Source: Trinickia caryophylli (GTDB lineage: Bacteria; Pseudomonadota; Gammaproteobacteria; Burkholderiales; Burkholderiaceae). Taken from it: a DNA stretch of 64,000 bases. Shown here in pieces: positions 30,640 through 41,225 of this stretch. The stretch is from the NCBI RefSeq assembly GCF_034424545.1, contig NZ_CP139970.1, forward strand, positions 868,001 to 932,000. The letters are read 5' to 3'. The translations under genes and the position numbers were made by a program. The notes beneath the pieces were generated by a model, which ran no database searches, was not told the origin of the DNA, and worked only from the letters and a program-made list of their open reading frames with translations. How positions within the stretch are numbered: the stretch's first letter is position 1; the number at the start of each line of letters is the position of its first letter.

Positions 30640-31935
30640 ATGTACACGCTGTCTCCCGCCCGCGAACGCCGAATCATCTGGCTCCTTGCCCTCGTGCAGT
30701 TCACGGTCATCATGGACTTCATGGTGATGATGCCGCTCGGCCCGCAGATCATGTCGGCGTTCCGCGTTTCGCCATCCGCATTCGCCGCCGCCGTCTCGGC
30801 TTATTCATGGTGCTCCGGCCTTTCGGGGCTGCTCGCGGCTACCTACATCGACCGTTTCGACCGCCGCAAGCTGTTGATCGCCGTCTATGCGCTCTTCGCG
30901 CTGTCCAACGTCGTCTGCGCGCTCACCTCCAGCTATTCGCTGCTGCTCGTGAGCCGCGCCTTCGCCGGCATCACCGGCGGCGTCCTCAGCGCCGGCGTCA
31001 TGGCGATCGTCGCCGACATCGTTCCCGTTGCGCGGCGCGGTGCGGCCACCGGCATCATCATGACGTCGTTTTCGCTCGCGGCCATTGCCGGGGTACCCGC
31101 CGGGGTCCTCCTCGGTGCGCATTTCGGCTGGTCGGCACCCTTTTGGCTGCTGGGCACGCTGAGCGTGCTCATCGGATCGACAGCACTCGGCGTCGTGCCC
31201 TCGCTGACGGAGCATCTGAGCGGTCAGCGCACCCGTGTTGCCGAAGCGTTGCCCGCTCTCGTACGACTGCTAACGCGCGCCCGGCACGCCAAGGCATTCG
31301 CACTGACATTCTCGATGATGGTCGCGCACATGCTCGTGATCCCCTTCATTTCGCCGATGCTCGTCGCCAATCACGGCATTGCCCCGGGGCGGCTGTCATG
31401 GCTTTATATGGCCGGCGGTGCCGCCACGTTCTGTACTTCGCGTGCGGTCGGGCGTCTTGCGGACAGGGTTGGCCATCGCGTCGTCTTTCGCGTGTTCGGG
31501 GTACTGGCCATGGCCTGCATTCTGGCGATGACACATCTGCCCGCCCTGCCGTTCGCCGCGCTCATGGCGTTTTTCGCGGTCTTCATGGTAGTGGGTTCCG
31601 GCCGCATGGTCCCGATGCAGGCCATCCTCACGACGGTGCCCGAGCCGCGCGAGCGCGGCGCGTTCCTCAGCGCGAACGGTGCCGTGCAGGCACTCGGCAC
31701 GGGTTGCGGTGCATGGCTCGGCGGGTTGCTCATAACGAACGACGCAGCCGGGCATCTCGTCGGCTACGGCACGATTGGCTGGCTGTCCGTGTCGCTGTCG
31801 GGGCTCGCGCTCGTTTGGATCGGCCGCGTGACGAGCGCACCGGCCGGTATCGGGCAGCGCGAAAGCGGCGCCGTCAGGCTTGCCGACGTGCGCTCCGCCG
31901 GCAAAGAGGCGCCGGCGCTCGCGCCGGACGCCTGA
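30640..31935 (+). CDS. MFS transporter (DHA1/AraJ-like)
   Basis: A 431-aa protein with about 12 hydrophobic segments. Motif A is visible in the first cytoplasmic loop as YIDRFDRRKLL and a second-half equivalent as GRLADRVGHRVVF; motif C-like glycines are in SLAAIAGVPAGVLLG. It belongs to the drug/sugar proton-antiporter branch; the substrate is unknown. No regulator is fused. It lies after the metal-type PadR, and a role in metal or oxidant export is only a suggestion. It converges with uvrA, 18 bp stop to stop, with no terminator seen. Confidence 0.82.
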   Translation: MYTLSPARERRIIWLLALVQFTVIMDFMVMMPLGPQIMSAFRVSPSAFAAAVSAYSWCSGLSGLLAATYIDRFDRRKLLIAVYALFALSNVVCALTSSYSLLLVSRAFAGITGGVLSAGVMAIVADIVPVARRGAATGIIMTSFSLAAIAGVPAGVLLGAHFGWSAPFWLLGTLSVLIGSTALGVVPSLTEHLSGQRTRVAEALPALVRLLTRARHAKAFALTFSMMVAHMLVIPFISPMLVANHGIAPGRLSWLYMAGGAATFCTSRAVGRLADRVGHRVVFRVFGVLAMACILAMTHLPALPFAALMAFFAVFMVVGSGRMVPMQAILTTVPEPRERGAFLSANGAVQALGTGCGAWLGGLLITNDAAGHLVGYGTIGWLSVSLSGLALVWIGRVTSAPAGIGQRESGAVRLADVRSAGKEAPALAPDA

Positions 31936-31953
31936 GCGGCACACGTACGCTGC

Positions 31954-34900
31954 TCACGCAACGTGCGCCGGTTTCGCCTGATGTTTCGCCTGATGTTTCG
32001 TCTTTTCCGCGGTGCGGGCGAGCACGGGCGCCAGCGAGGCACCCGTATGGCTTTCCCGCACGCGCACGAGCGATTCGGGATCGGTGGCCGCCACCACTGT
32101 TCCGCCCCCCGCCCCACCCTCGGGACCGAGGTCGACGATCCAGTCGGCCTCGGCAATCACGTCGAGATCGTGCTCGATGACGACAACGCTGTGCCCCGCA
32201 TCGACGAGCCGGTGCAACACGCTGATGAGCCGCGCGACGTCGGCCATGTGGAGCCCGACCGTCGGCTCGTCGAGCACATATAACGTGTGCGGCGCCTTCT
32301 GCCCGCGCCTCGTCACGTCGTCGCGCACTTTCGCAAGCTCGGTCACGAGCTTGATCCGCTGCGCTTCGCCGCCCGAGAGCGTGGGCGACGGCTGACCGAG
32401 CGTCAGATAGCCCAGCCCCACGTCCTTCATCAATTGCAACGGGTGCGCGAGGTTCTGCATCGCCGAGAAGAACTCGACGGCCTCGTCGATTTCCATCGTC
32501 AAGACATCGCCGATGTTCTTGCCGCGCCAAGTCACCGCCAGCGTTTCGGGGTTGAAGCGCTGCCCGTGACACACGTCGCAAGGCACCTTCACGTCGGGCA
32601 GGAAGCTCATCCCGATCGTGCGCACGCCTTGCCCTTCGCAGGCCGGACAGCGTCCGTTGCCCGTGTTGAACGAGAACCGCGATGCCGTATAGCCGCGCGC
32701 CCGTGCTTCCAGTGTATCGGCGAAGAGCTTGCGGATCGTGTCCCAGATTCCGACATAGGTCGCGGGGCATGAGCGCGGGGTCTTGCCGATCGGTGTCTGA
32801 TCGACTTCGAGCACGCGATCGATCGCCTCCCAGCCCGAAATCGAGCTGCACCCGCGCCACCGATGCTCGACGACGAGCGGCGTGCTCGCGCGCGGCCGCA
32901 CGGACGAGCGACGCGCCGGCTGTGCGGCCTGCGCCGCCTCGGCCGAGCGCCGCGCGCGCCGTGTCGCGGGAGACGACAACACTGAACGCCCCACCGCATC
33001 GAGCAGGTTCGTCATCAGCACGTCGCGCGCGAGCGTCGACTTGCCCGAACCGGATACGCCCGTGACGGCCACGAGGCGCGCCAGCGGAATATCGACCGTG
33101 ACGTCGCGCAAGTTGTGCATGTTCGCGCCATGTACGGTGAGCCAGCGCTGCGATTCGTCCGCATCGCCCGCCGCCCCCCCCTTGCGCACGCCGAGCACCG
33201 GCCGCCGCGGATGGAGCGGGTGCACGATCGGCTGTGCGAGAAACCGCCCCGTCAGCGAATCGGCTTGCGCGGCCAAATCGTCGACCGTGCCCTCCGCGAC
33301 AAGGCGCCCGCCACGCTTGCCCGCACCGGGGCCGATATCGATGATGTGGTCGGCGCGCCGGATCGTATCTTCATCGTGTTCGACGACGACGAGCGTGTTG
33401 CCCTTTTCGCCCAACTGACGCAATGCGTCGAGCAGAATACGGTTGTCTCGCGGATGCAGCCCGATCGTAGGCTCGTCGAGCACGTAGCACACCCCCTGCA
33501 GGTTGCTGCCGAGCTGCGCGGCGAGCCGGATGCGCTGCGCCTCCCCGCCCGAAAGCGTCGGCGCCGCCCGATCCAGACTCAGATACCCGAGCCCGACCTC
33601 CTCCAGGAATGCCAGCCGGCTCGCGATCTCGCTCACGACGTCGCGCGCGATCTGCGCGTCGCGCCCGCCGAGTTCGAGCGAATCGATCCAGCGGCGCGTG
33701 TCGCTCACGGTCCACCGGCCAACATCGACGATCGACCGATCCGCGAATGTCACGGCACGCGCAGCCGCGTTGAGCCGCGTGCCGCCGCAGTCCGGGCACG
33801 GCGTTTCGCCGATGCCTTCCGGCTCGACCTCCTCGCTCGGCAACGTCTGCTCGCGCCCGCGGTCGTCGGCACTCAGCGTCGTGTCGTCGAATGCGGCGCG
33901 CTGTTCGCGCGTCAGCGCGATGCCCGTGCCGACGCAGCTCGAACACCAGCCGTGCTTGCTGTTGTACGAAAACATGCGCGGATCCAGCTCGGGATAGCTC
34001 GTGCCGCAAACCGGGCACGCGCGCTTGACCGAGAACACCTGCAGCGTACCGACGTTCGCGTGCGAGCCACCGGACGCGAGCGACGCGGCCAGCCCGTCGA
34101 GCGGCGCGAGCAGATGCATCACGCCCTTGCCGAGTTCGAGTGTCGCTTCCAGCGCGCGGCGCAGTTCGGCTTCGCGCTCGGCCGAAACCACGAGATCGGC
34201 CACGGGCAGCTCGATCGTATGTTCGCGAAAGCGTTCGAGCCTGGGCCACGGATCGACGGGCAAGAACTCGCCGTCGACGCGCAAATGCGTGTTGCCGCGT
34301 GCCTTCGCCCACTTCGCAAGGTCCGTGTAGACCCCCTTTCGGTTCACGACGAGCGGTGCGAGGAGGCCGACATGCTGGCCGGCGTAGTCGCGCAGCAGTT
34401 GTGCCGCGATCGACTCGACGCTTTGCGGCGTGACCGCCGCGCCATCATGCACGCAGTGCTGCACGCCGAGCTTCACGTAGAGCAGGCGCAGGAAGTGCCA
34501 GACTTCCGACGTCGTGGCGACGGTGCTCTTCCTGCCGCCGCGCGAAAGGCGCTGTTCGATGGCAACGGTCGGCGGAATGCCGTAGACCGCATCGACCTCC
34601 GGCCGCCCGGCCGGCTGCACGATCGAGCGCGCGTACGCATTGAGCGATTCCAGATACCGCCGCTGCCCTTCATGAAACAGGATGTCGAATGCGAGTGTCG
34701 ATTTGCCCGAGCCCGACACGCCTGTCACCACGTTGAATTTGCCGTGCGGAATATCCACATCGAGCGCCTTCAGATTGTGCTCTCGCGCGTTGACGATGCG
34801 GACCACGTCCTCGCCTTGCACCGCGCGGCGCGCGCGAGCCGCCGCAAGCGCCGCTTGCAGCGGTGCGCCGGCCTCTTCCTCCCGTTCGCCCAAAGGTTCG

Positions 34901-37899
34901 GCGCGCGATGCTTCGCCGAGCGCATCGTCGTATTGCCGCAGCGCACGTCCCGTGTGCGAGGCGGCGCATGCCTTGACCTCGTCCGGTGTGCCGGCAATCA
35001 CGACCTCGCCGCCGGCATCGCCGCCCTCTGGACCCAGGTCGACGATCCAGTCGGCCACTCGCACGACGTCCAGGTTGTGTTCGATGACGAGCAGCGAGTG
35101 CCCGCGCGCGAGCAGCTTGCCGAACGCGCGCATGAGCTTCGCGATGTCGTCGAAGTGCAGGCCCGTCGTCGGCTCGTCGAACATGAAGAGCCGGCCACCC
35201 GGCGTGGTTTCGGCGCCGCTTTTCGTCGCCGTCTCGGCGAGGAAGCCCGCCAGTTTGAGCCGTTGCGCCTCGCCGCCCGAAAGCGTCGGCACCGGTTGCC
35301 CCAGCTTGACGTACTCGAGGCCCACGTCGACGATCGGCTGCAGCACACGCAATACATCGGCGTCGTTGGCGAAGAGCGCGACGGCCTCGGCAACGGTCAG
35401 CTCGAGCACATCCGCAATCGACAGCGCACGAGCCGGCTGCCCGCGCTCGATCCTGGCCTCCAGCACCTCGGCACGATAGCGGCGCCCGTCGCAGTCCGGG
35501 CAACGCAAGTAGACGTCCGAAAGAAACTGCATCTCGATGTGCTCGAAGCCGGAGCCACCGCAGGTCGGACAACGTCCGTCGCCCGAATTGAAGCTGAACG
35601 TGCCGGCCGTGTAGCCGCGCTGCTGAGCAATGGGCGCCTTCGCAAACAGCTTGCGAATCTCGTCGAACGCACCGACGTAGCTCGCCGGGTTCGAACGCGC
35701 CGTTTTGCCGATCGGCGACTGATCGACGAATACGGCATCGGCAATGAGATCGACGCCGGAAAGCCCCCGATGCGCGCCCGGCGTTTCCGTCGCGCGCCCG
35801 AGTTGGCGAGCCAGCGCCGGGTAGAGAACGTCCTGAATGAGCGTGGACTTCCCCGAACCCGACACGCCCGTCACGCAAACGAGGCGGCCGAGCGGAATCT
35901 CGACGCTCACCTCGCGCAGATTGTGCTCGCTCGCACCTTCGAGCACGAGACGCGGCGTGGAAGCATCGACGGGGCGCGCGGCCCAGTGCGTGGCATCCGC
36001 CACATGGCGGCGCCCGCCGAGATATTCGCCCGTCAGCGTCGGGGCGCGGCGAATGGCGTCGGGCGTGCCGTCGTAGACGATCGTGCCACCGCGCTCGCCG
36101 GGGCCCGGGCCCATGTCGATGAGGCGATCGGCCGCGAGCATCACGGAAGGGTCGTGCTCGACGACGACGAGCGTGTTGCCGGCATCGCGCAGCCGGCGCA
36201 TGGCCTCTACGATGCGTTCGAGGTCGCGCGGATGCAGCCCGATGCTCGGCTCGTCGAGCACGAAAAGCGTCTTCGTAAGCGACGTGCCGAGAGCCGTCGT
36301 CAAATTGATCCGCTGCACTTCGCCGCCCGACAGCGTGCGGCTTTGACGATCGAGCGTGAGATAGCCGAGGCCGACGTCGCACAAATATTTGAGGCGAGTA
36401 CGCACTTCGGCGATCAGAAGCTTGAGCGCGTCATCGAGCAACGTGCTCGGCAAGGTCAACCCGTCGAAGAAACGCCGGATCCGTTCGATCGGCAGCAGCA
36501 TCAGATCGTGCACGGTCAGGCCCGGCAGCGCCTCGAGCTGCTCCCGCCCCCAGCCCGTGCCGTTCGGCATGAAACGCGCCTGCGGCGCGAGCACGGCGTC
36601 CGCGTTGTCCTTCGTTCCAAGGCGCCAGAGCAGCGACTCGGTCTTGAGCCGTGCCCCGCCGCAGGTAACGCATGGTGTGTAGCTGCGGTACTTCGAGAGC
36701 AGCACGCGGATGTGCATCTTGTAGGCTTTCGATTCCAGATAGCCGAAAAAGCGGCGCACACCGTACCACTCGCGCTGCCACTCGCCATCCCAATCGGGCG
36801 AGCCTTCGATGACCCATTCGCGCTCGGCCTCCGTCAATTCGGACCAGGGCACGTTCGTTCGCACGCGCGCGCGGGCCGCATAGCGGATCAGGTCGTCCTG
36901 GCACTCTTTCCAGGCCGGCGTCTGCATCGGCTTGACCGCGCCACCCGCCAGCGTCTTGCGCACGTCGGGAATCACGAGGCCGAGATCGACGCCGATCACG
37001 CGCCCAAAGCCCCGACACGCATCGCAGGCACCGTATGCGGAATTGAACGAGAACAGGCCCGGCTGCGGATCGGCGTAGCGCAGATCGCTCTCCGGACAGT
37101 GCAGCCCTGTCGAGAAGCGCCAGATGCGGGGCTGGTCTTGTGCGGTCGCCTCTTTTTGCGCCTCTTTTTGCGCCTCTTCCTGGCCCGCCTCGGCGAGCAC
37201 ATATACGTCGACACGCCCGCCGCCGCGCTTGAGCGATGCCTCCAGCGCCTCGATCACCCGCGCTTTTTCGGCTTTTTGCAGCCGGAAGCGGTCGGCCACC
37301 ACATCGAGCACCTTGCGCACGCTGCCATCGGCCGCGCGCTGCTCGCGCTCCGCCTGCACGCGCGTGTAGCCGCTTGCGGAAAGCCAATCGCTGATCTCGG
37401 CAGCGCTGGCGCTCTCGGGCAATTCGACCGGAAATGTGACGACGAGGCGCGGATCGTCTGCCGCCGTGCGCTCGAGCAGTTCGGCGTAGATCGTCTCTGG
37501 CGTGTCGTGCCTGACCGGGCGCGCCGTGATCTTGTCGAAGAGCTGCGCGGCGCGCGCGAACAGCAGCTTCAGATGGTCGTTGAGCTCCGTCATCGTGCCG
37601 ACCGTCGAGCGCGAGCTGCGCACGGGGTTGGTCTGGTCGATGGCGATGGCCGGGGGCACCCCATCGACACGATCGACCTGCGGCCGGTCCATGCGGTCGA
37701 GAAACTGACGTGCGTAGGCGCTGAACGTTTCGACGTAGCGGCGCTGGCCTTCGGCGTAAAGCGTGTCGAAAACGAGGCTCGACTTGCCCGAGCCCGACGG
37801 CCCCGTCACGACGGCAAGTTCGCCCGTACGCAAATCGAGGTCGATGTTTTTGAGATTGTGCTGACGAGCTCCGCGAATGCGGATGACTCCGGATGTCAT
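31954..37899 (-). CDS. uvrA: Double-length UvrA-family protein (tandem UvrA)
   Basis: The 1981-aa protein is about twice the normal UvrA (about 940 aa). Four ATP-binding sites are seen: Walker [10 protein letters not shown] (33-41), and GVSGSGKST near residues 677, 1058 and 1612. Four LSGGE signatures lie near 518, 870, 1446 and 1838. Each half has a zinc-finger pair before its last signature (CPTCGG/CPDCDG; CPACEG/CDVCHG) plus other CxxC pairs. The seam (about 990-1040) is Ala/Glu-rich; the C-terminus is Lys/His-rich. UvrA recognises damaged DNA in nucleotide excision repair. Such fused forms are known in Burkholderiaceae, probably in addition to a normal uvrA elsewhere. It has its own upstream region of 198 bp, with no LexA box (CTGT-N8-ACAG) seen. 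Confidence 0.92.
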   Translation of the reverse strand: MTSGVIRIRGARQHNLKNIDLDLRTGELAVVTGPSGSGKSSLVFDTLYAEGQRRYVETFSAYARQFLDRMDRPQVDRVDGVPPAIAIDQTNPVRSSRSTVGTMTELNDHLKLLFARAAQLFDKITARPVRHDTPETIYAELLERTAADDPRLVVTFPVELPESASAAEISDWLSASGYTRVQAEREQRAADGSVRKVLDVVADRFRLQKAEKARVIEALEASLKRGGGRVDVYVLAEAGQEEAQKEAQKEATAQDQPRIWRFSTGLHCPESDLRYADPQPGLFSFNSAYGACDACRGFGRVIGVDLGLVIPDVRKTLAGGAVKPMQTPAWKECQDDLIRYAARARVRTNVPWSELTEAEREWVIEGSPDWDGEWQREWYGVRRFFGYLESKAYKMHIRVLLSKYRSYTPCVTCGGARLKTESLLWRLGTKDNADAVLAPQARFMPNGTGWGREQLEALPGLTVHDLMLLPIERIRRFFDGLTLPSTLLDDALKLLIAEVRTRLKYLCDVGLGYLTLDRQSRTLSGGEVQRINLTTALGTSLTKTLFVLDEPSIGLHPRDLERIVEAMRRLRDAGNTLVVVEHDPSVMLAADRLIDMGPGPGERGGTIVYDGTPDAIRRAPTLTGEYLGGRRHVADATHWAARPVDASTPRLVLEGASEHNLREVSVEIPLGRLVCVTGVSGSGKSTLIQDVLYPALARQLGRATETPGAHRGLSGVDLIADAVFVDQSPIGKTARSNPASYVGAFDEIRKLFAKAPIAQQRGYTAGTFSFNSGDGRCPTCGGSGFEHIEMQFLSDVYLRCPDCDGRRYRAEVLEARIERGQPARALSIADVLELTVAEAVALFANDADVLRVLQPIVDVGLEYVKLGQPVPTLSGGEAQRLKLAGFLAETATKSGAETTPGGRLFMFDEPTTGLHFDDIAKLMRAFGKLLARGHSLLVIEHNLDVVRVADWIVDLGPEGGDAGGEVVIAGTPDEVKACAASHTGRALRQYDDALGEASRAEPLGEREEEAGAPLQAALAAARARRAVQGEDVVRIVNAREHNLKALDVDIPHGKFNVVTGVSGSGKSTLAFDILFHEGQRRYLESLNAYARSIVQPAGRPEVDAVYGIPPTVAIEQRLSRGGRKSTVATTSEVWHFLRLLYVKLGVQHCVHDGAAVTPQSVESIAAQLLRDYAGQHVGLLAPLVVNRKGVYTDLAKWAKARGNTHLRVDGEFLPVDPWPRLERFREHTIELPVADLVVSAEREAELRRALEATLELGKGVMHLLAPLDGLAASLASGGSHANVGTLQVFSVKRACPVCGTSYPELDPRMFSYNSKHGWCSSCVGTGIALTREQRAAFDDTTLSADDRGREQTLPSEEVEPEGIGETPCPDCGGTRLNAAARAVTFADRSIVDVGRWTVSDTRRWIDSLELGGRDAQIARDVVSEIASRLAFLEEVGLGYLSLDRAAPTLSGGEAQRIRLAAQLGSNLQGVCYVLDEPTIGLHPRDNRILLDALRQLGEKGNTLVVVEHDEDTIRRADHIIDIGPGAGKRGGRLVAEGTVDDLAAQADSLTGRFLAQPIVHPLHPRRPVLGVRKGGAAGDADESQRWLTVHGANMHNLRDVTVDIPLARLVAVTGVSGSGKSTLARDVLMTNLLDAVGRSVLSSPATRRARRSAEAAQAAQPARRSSVRPRASTPLVVEHRWRGCSSISGWEAIDRVLEVDQTPIGKTPRSCPATYVGIWDTIRKLFADTLEARARGYTASRFSFNTGNGRCPACEGQGVRTIGMSFLPDVKVPCDVCHGQRFNPETLAVTWRGKNIGDVLTMEIDEAVEFFSAMQNLAHPLQLMKDVGLGYLTLGQPSPTLSGGEAQRIKLVTELAKVRDDVTRRGQKAPHTLYVLDEPTVGLHMADVARLISVLHRLVDAGHSVVVIEHDLDVIAEADWIVDLGPEGGAGGGTVVAATDPESLVRVRESHTGASLAPVLARTAEKTKHQAKHQAKPAHVA

Positions 37900-38097
37900 G
37901 GAACGGTCCCTCTATTTCGCTTTATATGCGCTGATTCGATCGCTGCGAGCCGTCATTTCGAGAAAAGACGACGCACCAGGGGTGCAATGATAGTCCCGCC
38001 GCCGGCCGCGCGCCGCGTCCGCCGTGGAGGTTTTTGCGTTTGTTCCGGTCCCCGCTCGCCGCAGCTCGACCGCATGCGGATTGATCGGGCACGGCGG

Positions 38098-38721
38098 CTA
38101 ATCGGCGCGGGCGCCGCGCTCGCCGAGGACGGCGGCGATGCGCTCCCGGAGCACCGGCACCAGTTCGCGCTCGAACCATGGGTGATGCTTGAACCAGCCC
38201 TGATTACGCGGAGACGGATGCGGCAGCGGCAGACGAGCCGGCCCATAGTCGCGCCACGCCGCAACGGTTTCGGTGAGCGTCGCGCGCCGCTCGCTCCCAA
38301 GGAAATGCGCCTGGGCATACGCACCGACGAGCAGCGTCAATTCGATGTGCGGCAATTCGGCCAGCACACGATCGAGCCAAAGCCGGGCACATTCGGGCCG
38401 CGGCGGCAAGTCACCCGACGTGCCGCGGCCAGGGTAGCAGTACGCCATCGGCAAAATCGCAATTTTGCCGGCATCGTAGAACTGCTCCGGCGTCACGTCC
38501 ATCCAGGCCCGCAGTCGTTCGCCGCTACGATCGTTCCACGGAATGCCCGTTTCGTGCACCCGGGCGCCGGGTGCCTGACCGACCACGAGCACGCGCGCCT
38601 CGCGCTCCGCTTGCAGCACGGGGCGCGGGCCGAGCGGCAAATGCGCCTCGCAGGCACGACATGCGCGAATTTCGGCGAGCAACGCCGGCAATCGGAGACT
38701 TGCGGAACGACTACGGCTCAT
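38098..38721 (-). CDS. Uracil-DNA glycosylase superfamily protein
   Basis: The 207 aa contain the superfamily water-activating motif VVGQAPG and the leucine-loop motif LPHPSPRN. Two Cys pairs, C21-x2-C24 and the Cys of AYCYPGR with PPRPECARLW, are placed like the 4Fe-4S ligands of family 4/5 enzymes. There is no KRRIH insert, so it is not UdgX. It would excise uracil or related lesions in base-excision repair. The sequence NDRSGERLRAWM replaces the family-4 GExxExG region, so substrate range is uncertain. It is 26 bp downstream of the DUF488 gene and upstream of uvrA. Confidence 0.82.
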   Translation of the reverse strand: MSRSRSASLRLPALLAEIRACRACEAHLPLGPRPVLQAEREARVLVVGQAPGARVHETGIPWNDRSGERLRAWMDVTPEQFYDAGKIAILPMAYCYPGRGTSGDLPPRPECARLWLDRVLAELPHIELTLLVGAYAQAHFLGSERRATLTETVAAWRDYGPARLPLPHPSPRNQGWFKHHPWFERELVPVLRERIAAVLGERGARAD

Positions 38722-38747
38722 CGAATCAAGCGAAAAACAAAGGGGAC

Positions 38748-39116
38748 TCAGCGGAGGTGAATCTTGTCGGCCAGATACTCTCGCAGCACGACCGCCTGAT
38801 TATGCTCGCGGTCGCGCGCGCCATAGACGAGCGTCAGCGTGCCGTGCGCCGCTGCGACCGCCAGCGGCTGCCAGGCGGCCTCGTTCGCATCGAGTTCCGC
38901 GCGGTAGCGCTTGGCGAACTCGTCCCAACGCCCCGGATCGTGCGCAAACCAACGCCTGAGTTCGGTACTGGGCGCCACGTCGCGCAGCCAGGCCTCGATA
39001 CGCAGCACGTCCTTCGTGATACCGCGCGGCCAGACACGATCGACGAGAAATCGCTTCCCGTCGTCTTGGCCCGGCGCGTCGTAAGCGCGCGAAAGGCCGA
39101 TTTTGATTGGCTTCAT
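38748..39116 (-). CDS. DUF488 family protein (YeaO-like)
   Basis: A 122-aa protein starting MKPIKIGLSRAYDAP. Family hallmarks are RFLVDRVWPRGI, LRDVAPSTELRRWFAHDP, FAKRYRAEL and LVYGARDREHNQAVVLREYL. Function is unknown; homologues are common next to repair or stress genes. The ATG with 12 codons trimmed matches homologue starts. It is probably in an operon with the membrane protein upstream and the uracil-DNA glycosylase downstream. Confidence 0.88.
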   Translation of the reverse strand: MKPIKIGLSRAYDAPGQDDGKRFLVDRVWPRGITKDVLRIEAWLRDVAPSTELRRWFAHDPGRWDEFAKRYRAELDANEAAWQPLAVAAAHGTLTLVYGARDREHNQAVVLREYLADKIHLR

Positions 39117-39173
39117 CGTGGTTCTCGCAACGCGTGGTACCCCGCGGCGCACGCGTCAGGCCTCGAACAACGC

Positions 39174-40031
39174 TCACACCTGCCTGAGCGTCGCGTCGAG
39201 CGCGCGCGCGGCGGCCCGATCGCCCTCGGTCGTCAACGTGACGCGAAAGACGATCTGGCGATTGTGCCCGGCCGCGGCAGGGGAGTCCCATAGAAGTTCC
39301 ACATGCGAACGCCGTGCCCGCTCGCGCCCGCCCTCGCGCGGGGCCCGCGCCGCCGCGCCCGGCCCGCGGCGAAACGAATCGAGTGAGGCAGCGGGAGGCG
39401 GAAGCTCTGCGGCAGCCAGCACATGGGCGTGTTCGAGCGCCTCGGCTGCAGGCCACCTCACGGATAGCTCGCGGGCGTCGTACTGGCCCAGCTTGCGGCT
39501 TTCGACCCAGACAACGACCGTTCGTGTGCTGCTGTTGAGCGCGATCGCATAGCGGCCGATTGCGAACCGCCGCGCCGCAACGTTGGTACGCCACAGCGCG
39601 CGGGGCCGGCAAATCCAGAGCACGGCCGCGTACAGCGCTGGCCCGACGACAAGCCAACCGTTGGTTTCGGCAAGCGCATGGACCGTGCGCCGCCAACCGG
39701 CGGCCCAGACGAAGAGGCCGATGGTCCATAGCGCGAACAACAAGCCGACAAACGCGAAGAGCCTCAGCGCCTGACGCAGCCACTGCGGCAACGGATGAAA
39801 GGGTCTATCCGCACGCGCATGCGCCCCGGGAAGGACGATCAGCAGGAACAGAAAAACGATGTTGATGGAGGCCCAGGGCGAGGATGTCATCGCCGAGAAC
39901 GACGCGCCATAGCCCATCTCCGACATCGAGTAGAGCCAGCGCGCGAGCAGCACGAGACCGACCGCGCGCAGCGCGAAGATCGTACCGGCGCCGGGCGCCG
40001 GGTGCTCCCCCTTGGGGTTCGCTCTCGTCAA
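39174..40031 (-). CDS. Uncharacterised four-helix membrane protein, TTG start
   Basis: I do not recognise the family. The 285 aa show hydrophobic segments at about 18-36, 55-70, 87-112 and 122-144, then a soluble C-terminal half (150-285) with a basic/Pro-Ala stretch. The predicted start is TTG, supported by GAGGAG 6-7 nt upstream and by the lack of any upstream ATG/GTG; the first internal ATG would cut into the first membrane helix. It lies 57 bp before the DUF488 start in the same direction. Confidence 0.6.
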   Translation of the reverse strand: MTRANPKGEHPAPGAGTIFALRAVGLVLLARWLYSMSEMGYGASFSAMTSSPWASINIVFLFLLIVLPGAHARADRPFHPLPQWLRQALRLFAFVGLLFALWTIGLFVWAAGWRRTVHALAETNGWLVVGPALYAAVLWICRPRALWRTNVAARRFAIGRYAIALNSSTRTVVVWVESRKLGQYDARELSVRWPAAEALEHAHVLAAAELPPPAASLDSFRRGPGAAARAPREGGRERARRSHVELLWDSPAAAGHNRQIVFRVTLTTEGDRAAARALDATLRQV

Positions 40032-40060
40032 AACACTCTCCTCGAATCGACGGCCTCATA

Positions 40061-40101
40061 AAAACGCGAACGCCCCACCTGCCGCTGGGCAGACGGGGCG
40101 T
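40061..40101 (-). terminator. Terminator of the GT4 gene
   Basis: Minus strand ACGCCCCGTCTGCC and GGCAGGTGGGGCGT pair over 40070-40101 with one mismatched step, followed by TCGCGTTTTT. It ends the glycosyltransferase transcript before the membrane-protein operon. Confidence 0.75.
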
Positions 40102-40160
40102 GGAAAGCGGCGCACGGCCCGCCGGCCGCCGGAGAACCGGCAGCCGGGCACGGCCCGCGG

Positions 40161-41225
40161 TCAACCCGCCGCGACTTCGCGCAGAACGGTGCGACGCTTC
40201 TGGCGCAGCAGTTCCTCGTAGCCGGCGACGTAATTTTGCGCCATCACCTTCGAGGTGAAACGTGCCTCGAACGCCTTGCGGACCGTTTCGCGCGGCAGCG
40301 TGTGCAGGCGATTGACGGCCGCCACGGCCGACAGCTCGTCTTCCACCACGAAACCCGACACGCCGTTTTCGATCACCTCGGGCACCGAGCCGCGCTTGAA
40401 CGCGATCACGGGCGTACCACAGGCCATCGATTCGATCATGACAAGGCCGAACGGCTCCGGCCAGTCGATCGGGAACAGCAACGCGTGCGCGCCGCCGAGG
40501 AAATCGGCCTTCTCTGCTTCGCTGATCTCGCCGATGTATTCGACGTGCGGCAGGGACATCAACGGCTTGATGTGCTCTTCATAGTAGGCACGGTCCGCTT
40601 TGTCGAGCTTCGCGGCGATCTTGATCGGCATGCCCGCCTTCTCGGCGATACGGATGGCCGTATCGACGCGCTTTTCGGGCGAGATGCGGCCGAGGAACGC
40701 AAGATAGCCGGGCTTGACGTCCGTGCGCGGCGTCAGCAGGTTCTCGGGCAGACCGTGATAAACCGTCGACAGCCAGTTCGCCTGGGGCAGCGGCGTGCGC
40801 TGGTTATCCGAGATCGAGACCACGGGGACGTTGTTGAACGTATTGAAGATCGGCTGCAGCTCGGGCAAGTCGAGACGCCCATGCAACGTGGTCAGATGCG
40901 GCGTGGGCTGGCGCGAGAACAGCGAGAACGGGTAATAGTCGATATGGAAATGCAGGACGTCGAAATCCTGTGCCCGCCGGTGCACTTCCTCGAGCAGCAG
41001 CATATGGGGCGCCATCGTGTCGCGGATCGAGGGATCGAGGCGCAGGGCCTGGGGCCAGAACGCTTCGAGCTTCGCCGAAGTCTTCGAATCGCCGCTCGCG
41101 AACAAGGTCACGTCGTGTCCGAGCTCGACCAGCGCTTCGGTCAAGTAAGACACCACACGCTCCGTGCCGCCATAGAGCTTCGGAGGAACCGCTTCATGCA
41201 AAGGAGCGATTTGAGCGATCCGCAT
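40161..41225 (-). CDS. Glycosyltransferase family 4
   Basis: A GT-B-fold glycosyltransferase of 354 aa. The N-terminal acceptor domain has the LYGGTERVVSYL glycine loop and HFHIDYYPFS; the C-terminal nucleotide-sugar domain has FLGRISPEKRVD and the E-x7-E motif in FGLVMIESMACGTPVIAF. This group (first helix KLYGGTERV) is frequent beside trehalose and stress genes in Burkholderia and Rhizobiales; the acceptor is unknown. GGGAG lies 7 nt before ATG 41225. Confidence 0.85.
   Translation of the reverse strand: MRIAQIAPLHEAVPPKLYGGTERVVSYLTEALVELGHDVTLFASGDSKTSAKLEAFWPQALRLDPSIRDTMAPHMLLLEEVHRRAQDFDVLHFHIDYYPFSLFSRQPTPHLTTLHGRLDLPELQPIFNTFNNVPVVSISDNQRTPLPQANWLSTVYHGLPENLLTPRTDVKPGYLAFLGRISPEKRVDTAIRIAEKAGMPIKIAAKLDKADRAYYEEHIKPLMSLPHVEYIGEISEAEKADFLGGAHALLFPIDWPEPFGLVMIESMACGTPVIAFKRGSVPEVIENGVSGFVVEDELSAVAAVNRLHTLPRETVRKAFEARFTSKVMAQNYVAGYEELLRQKRRTVLREVAAG

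Noticed and set aside
37900..38097. LexA/SOS box before the double UvrA
   Set aside because: No CTGT-N8-ACAG sequence is present in the 198-bp upstream region.
33115..38760. Long plus-strand open frame opposite uvrA (1881 codons)
   Set aside because: Low-complexity Arg/Ala/His composition and no motif; an antisense shadow of the UvrA gene.
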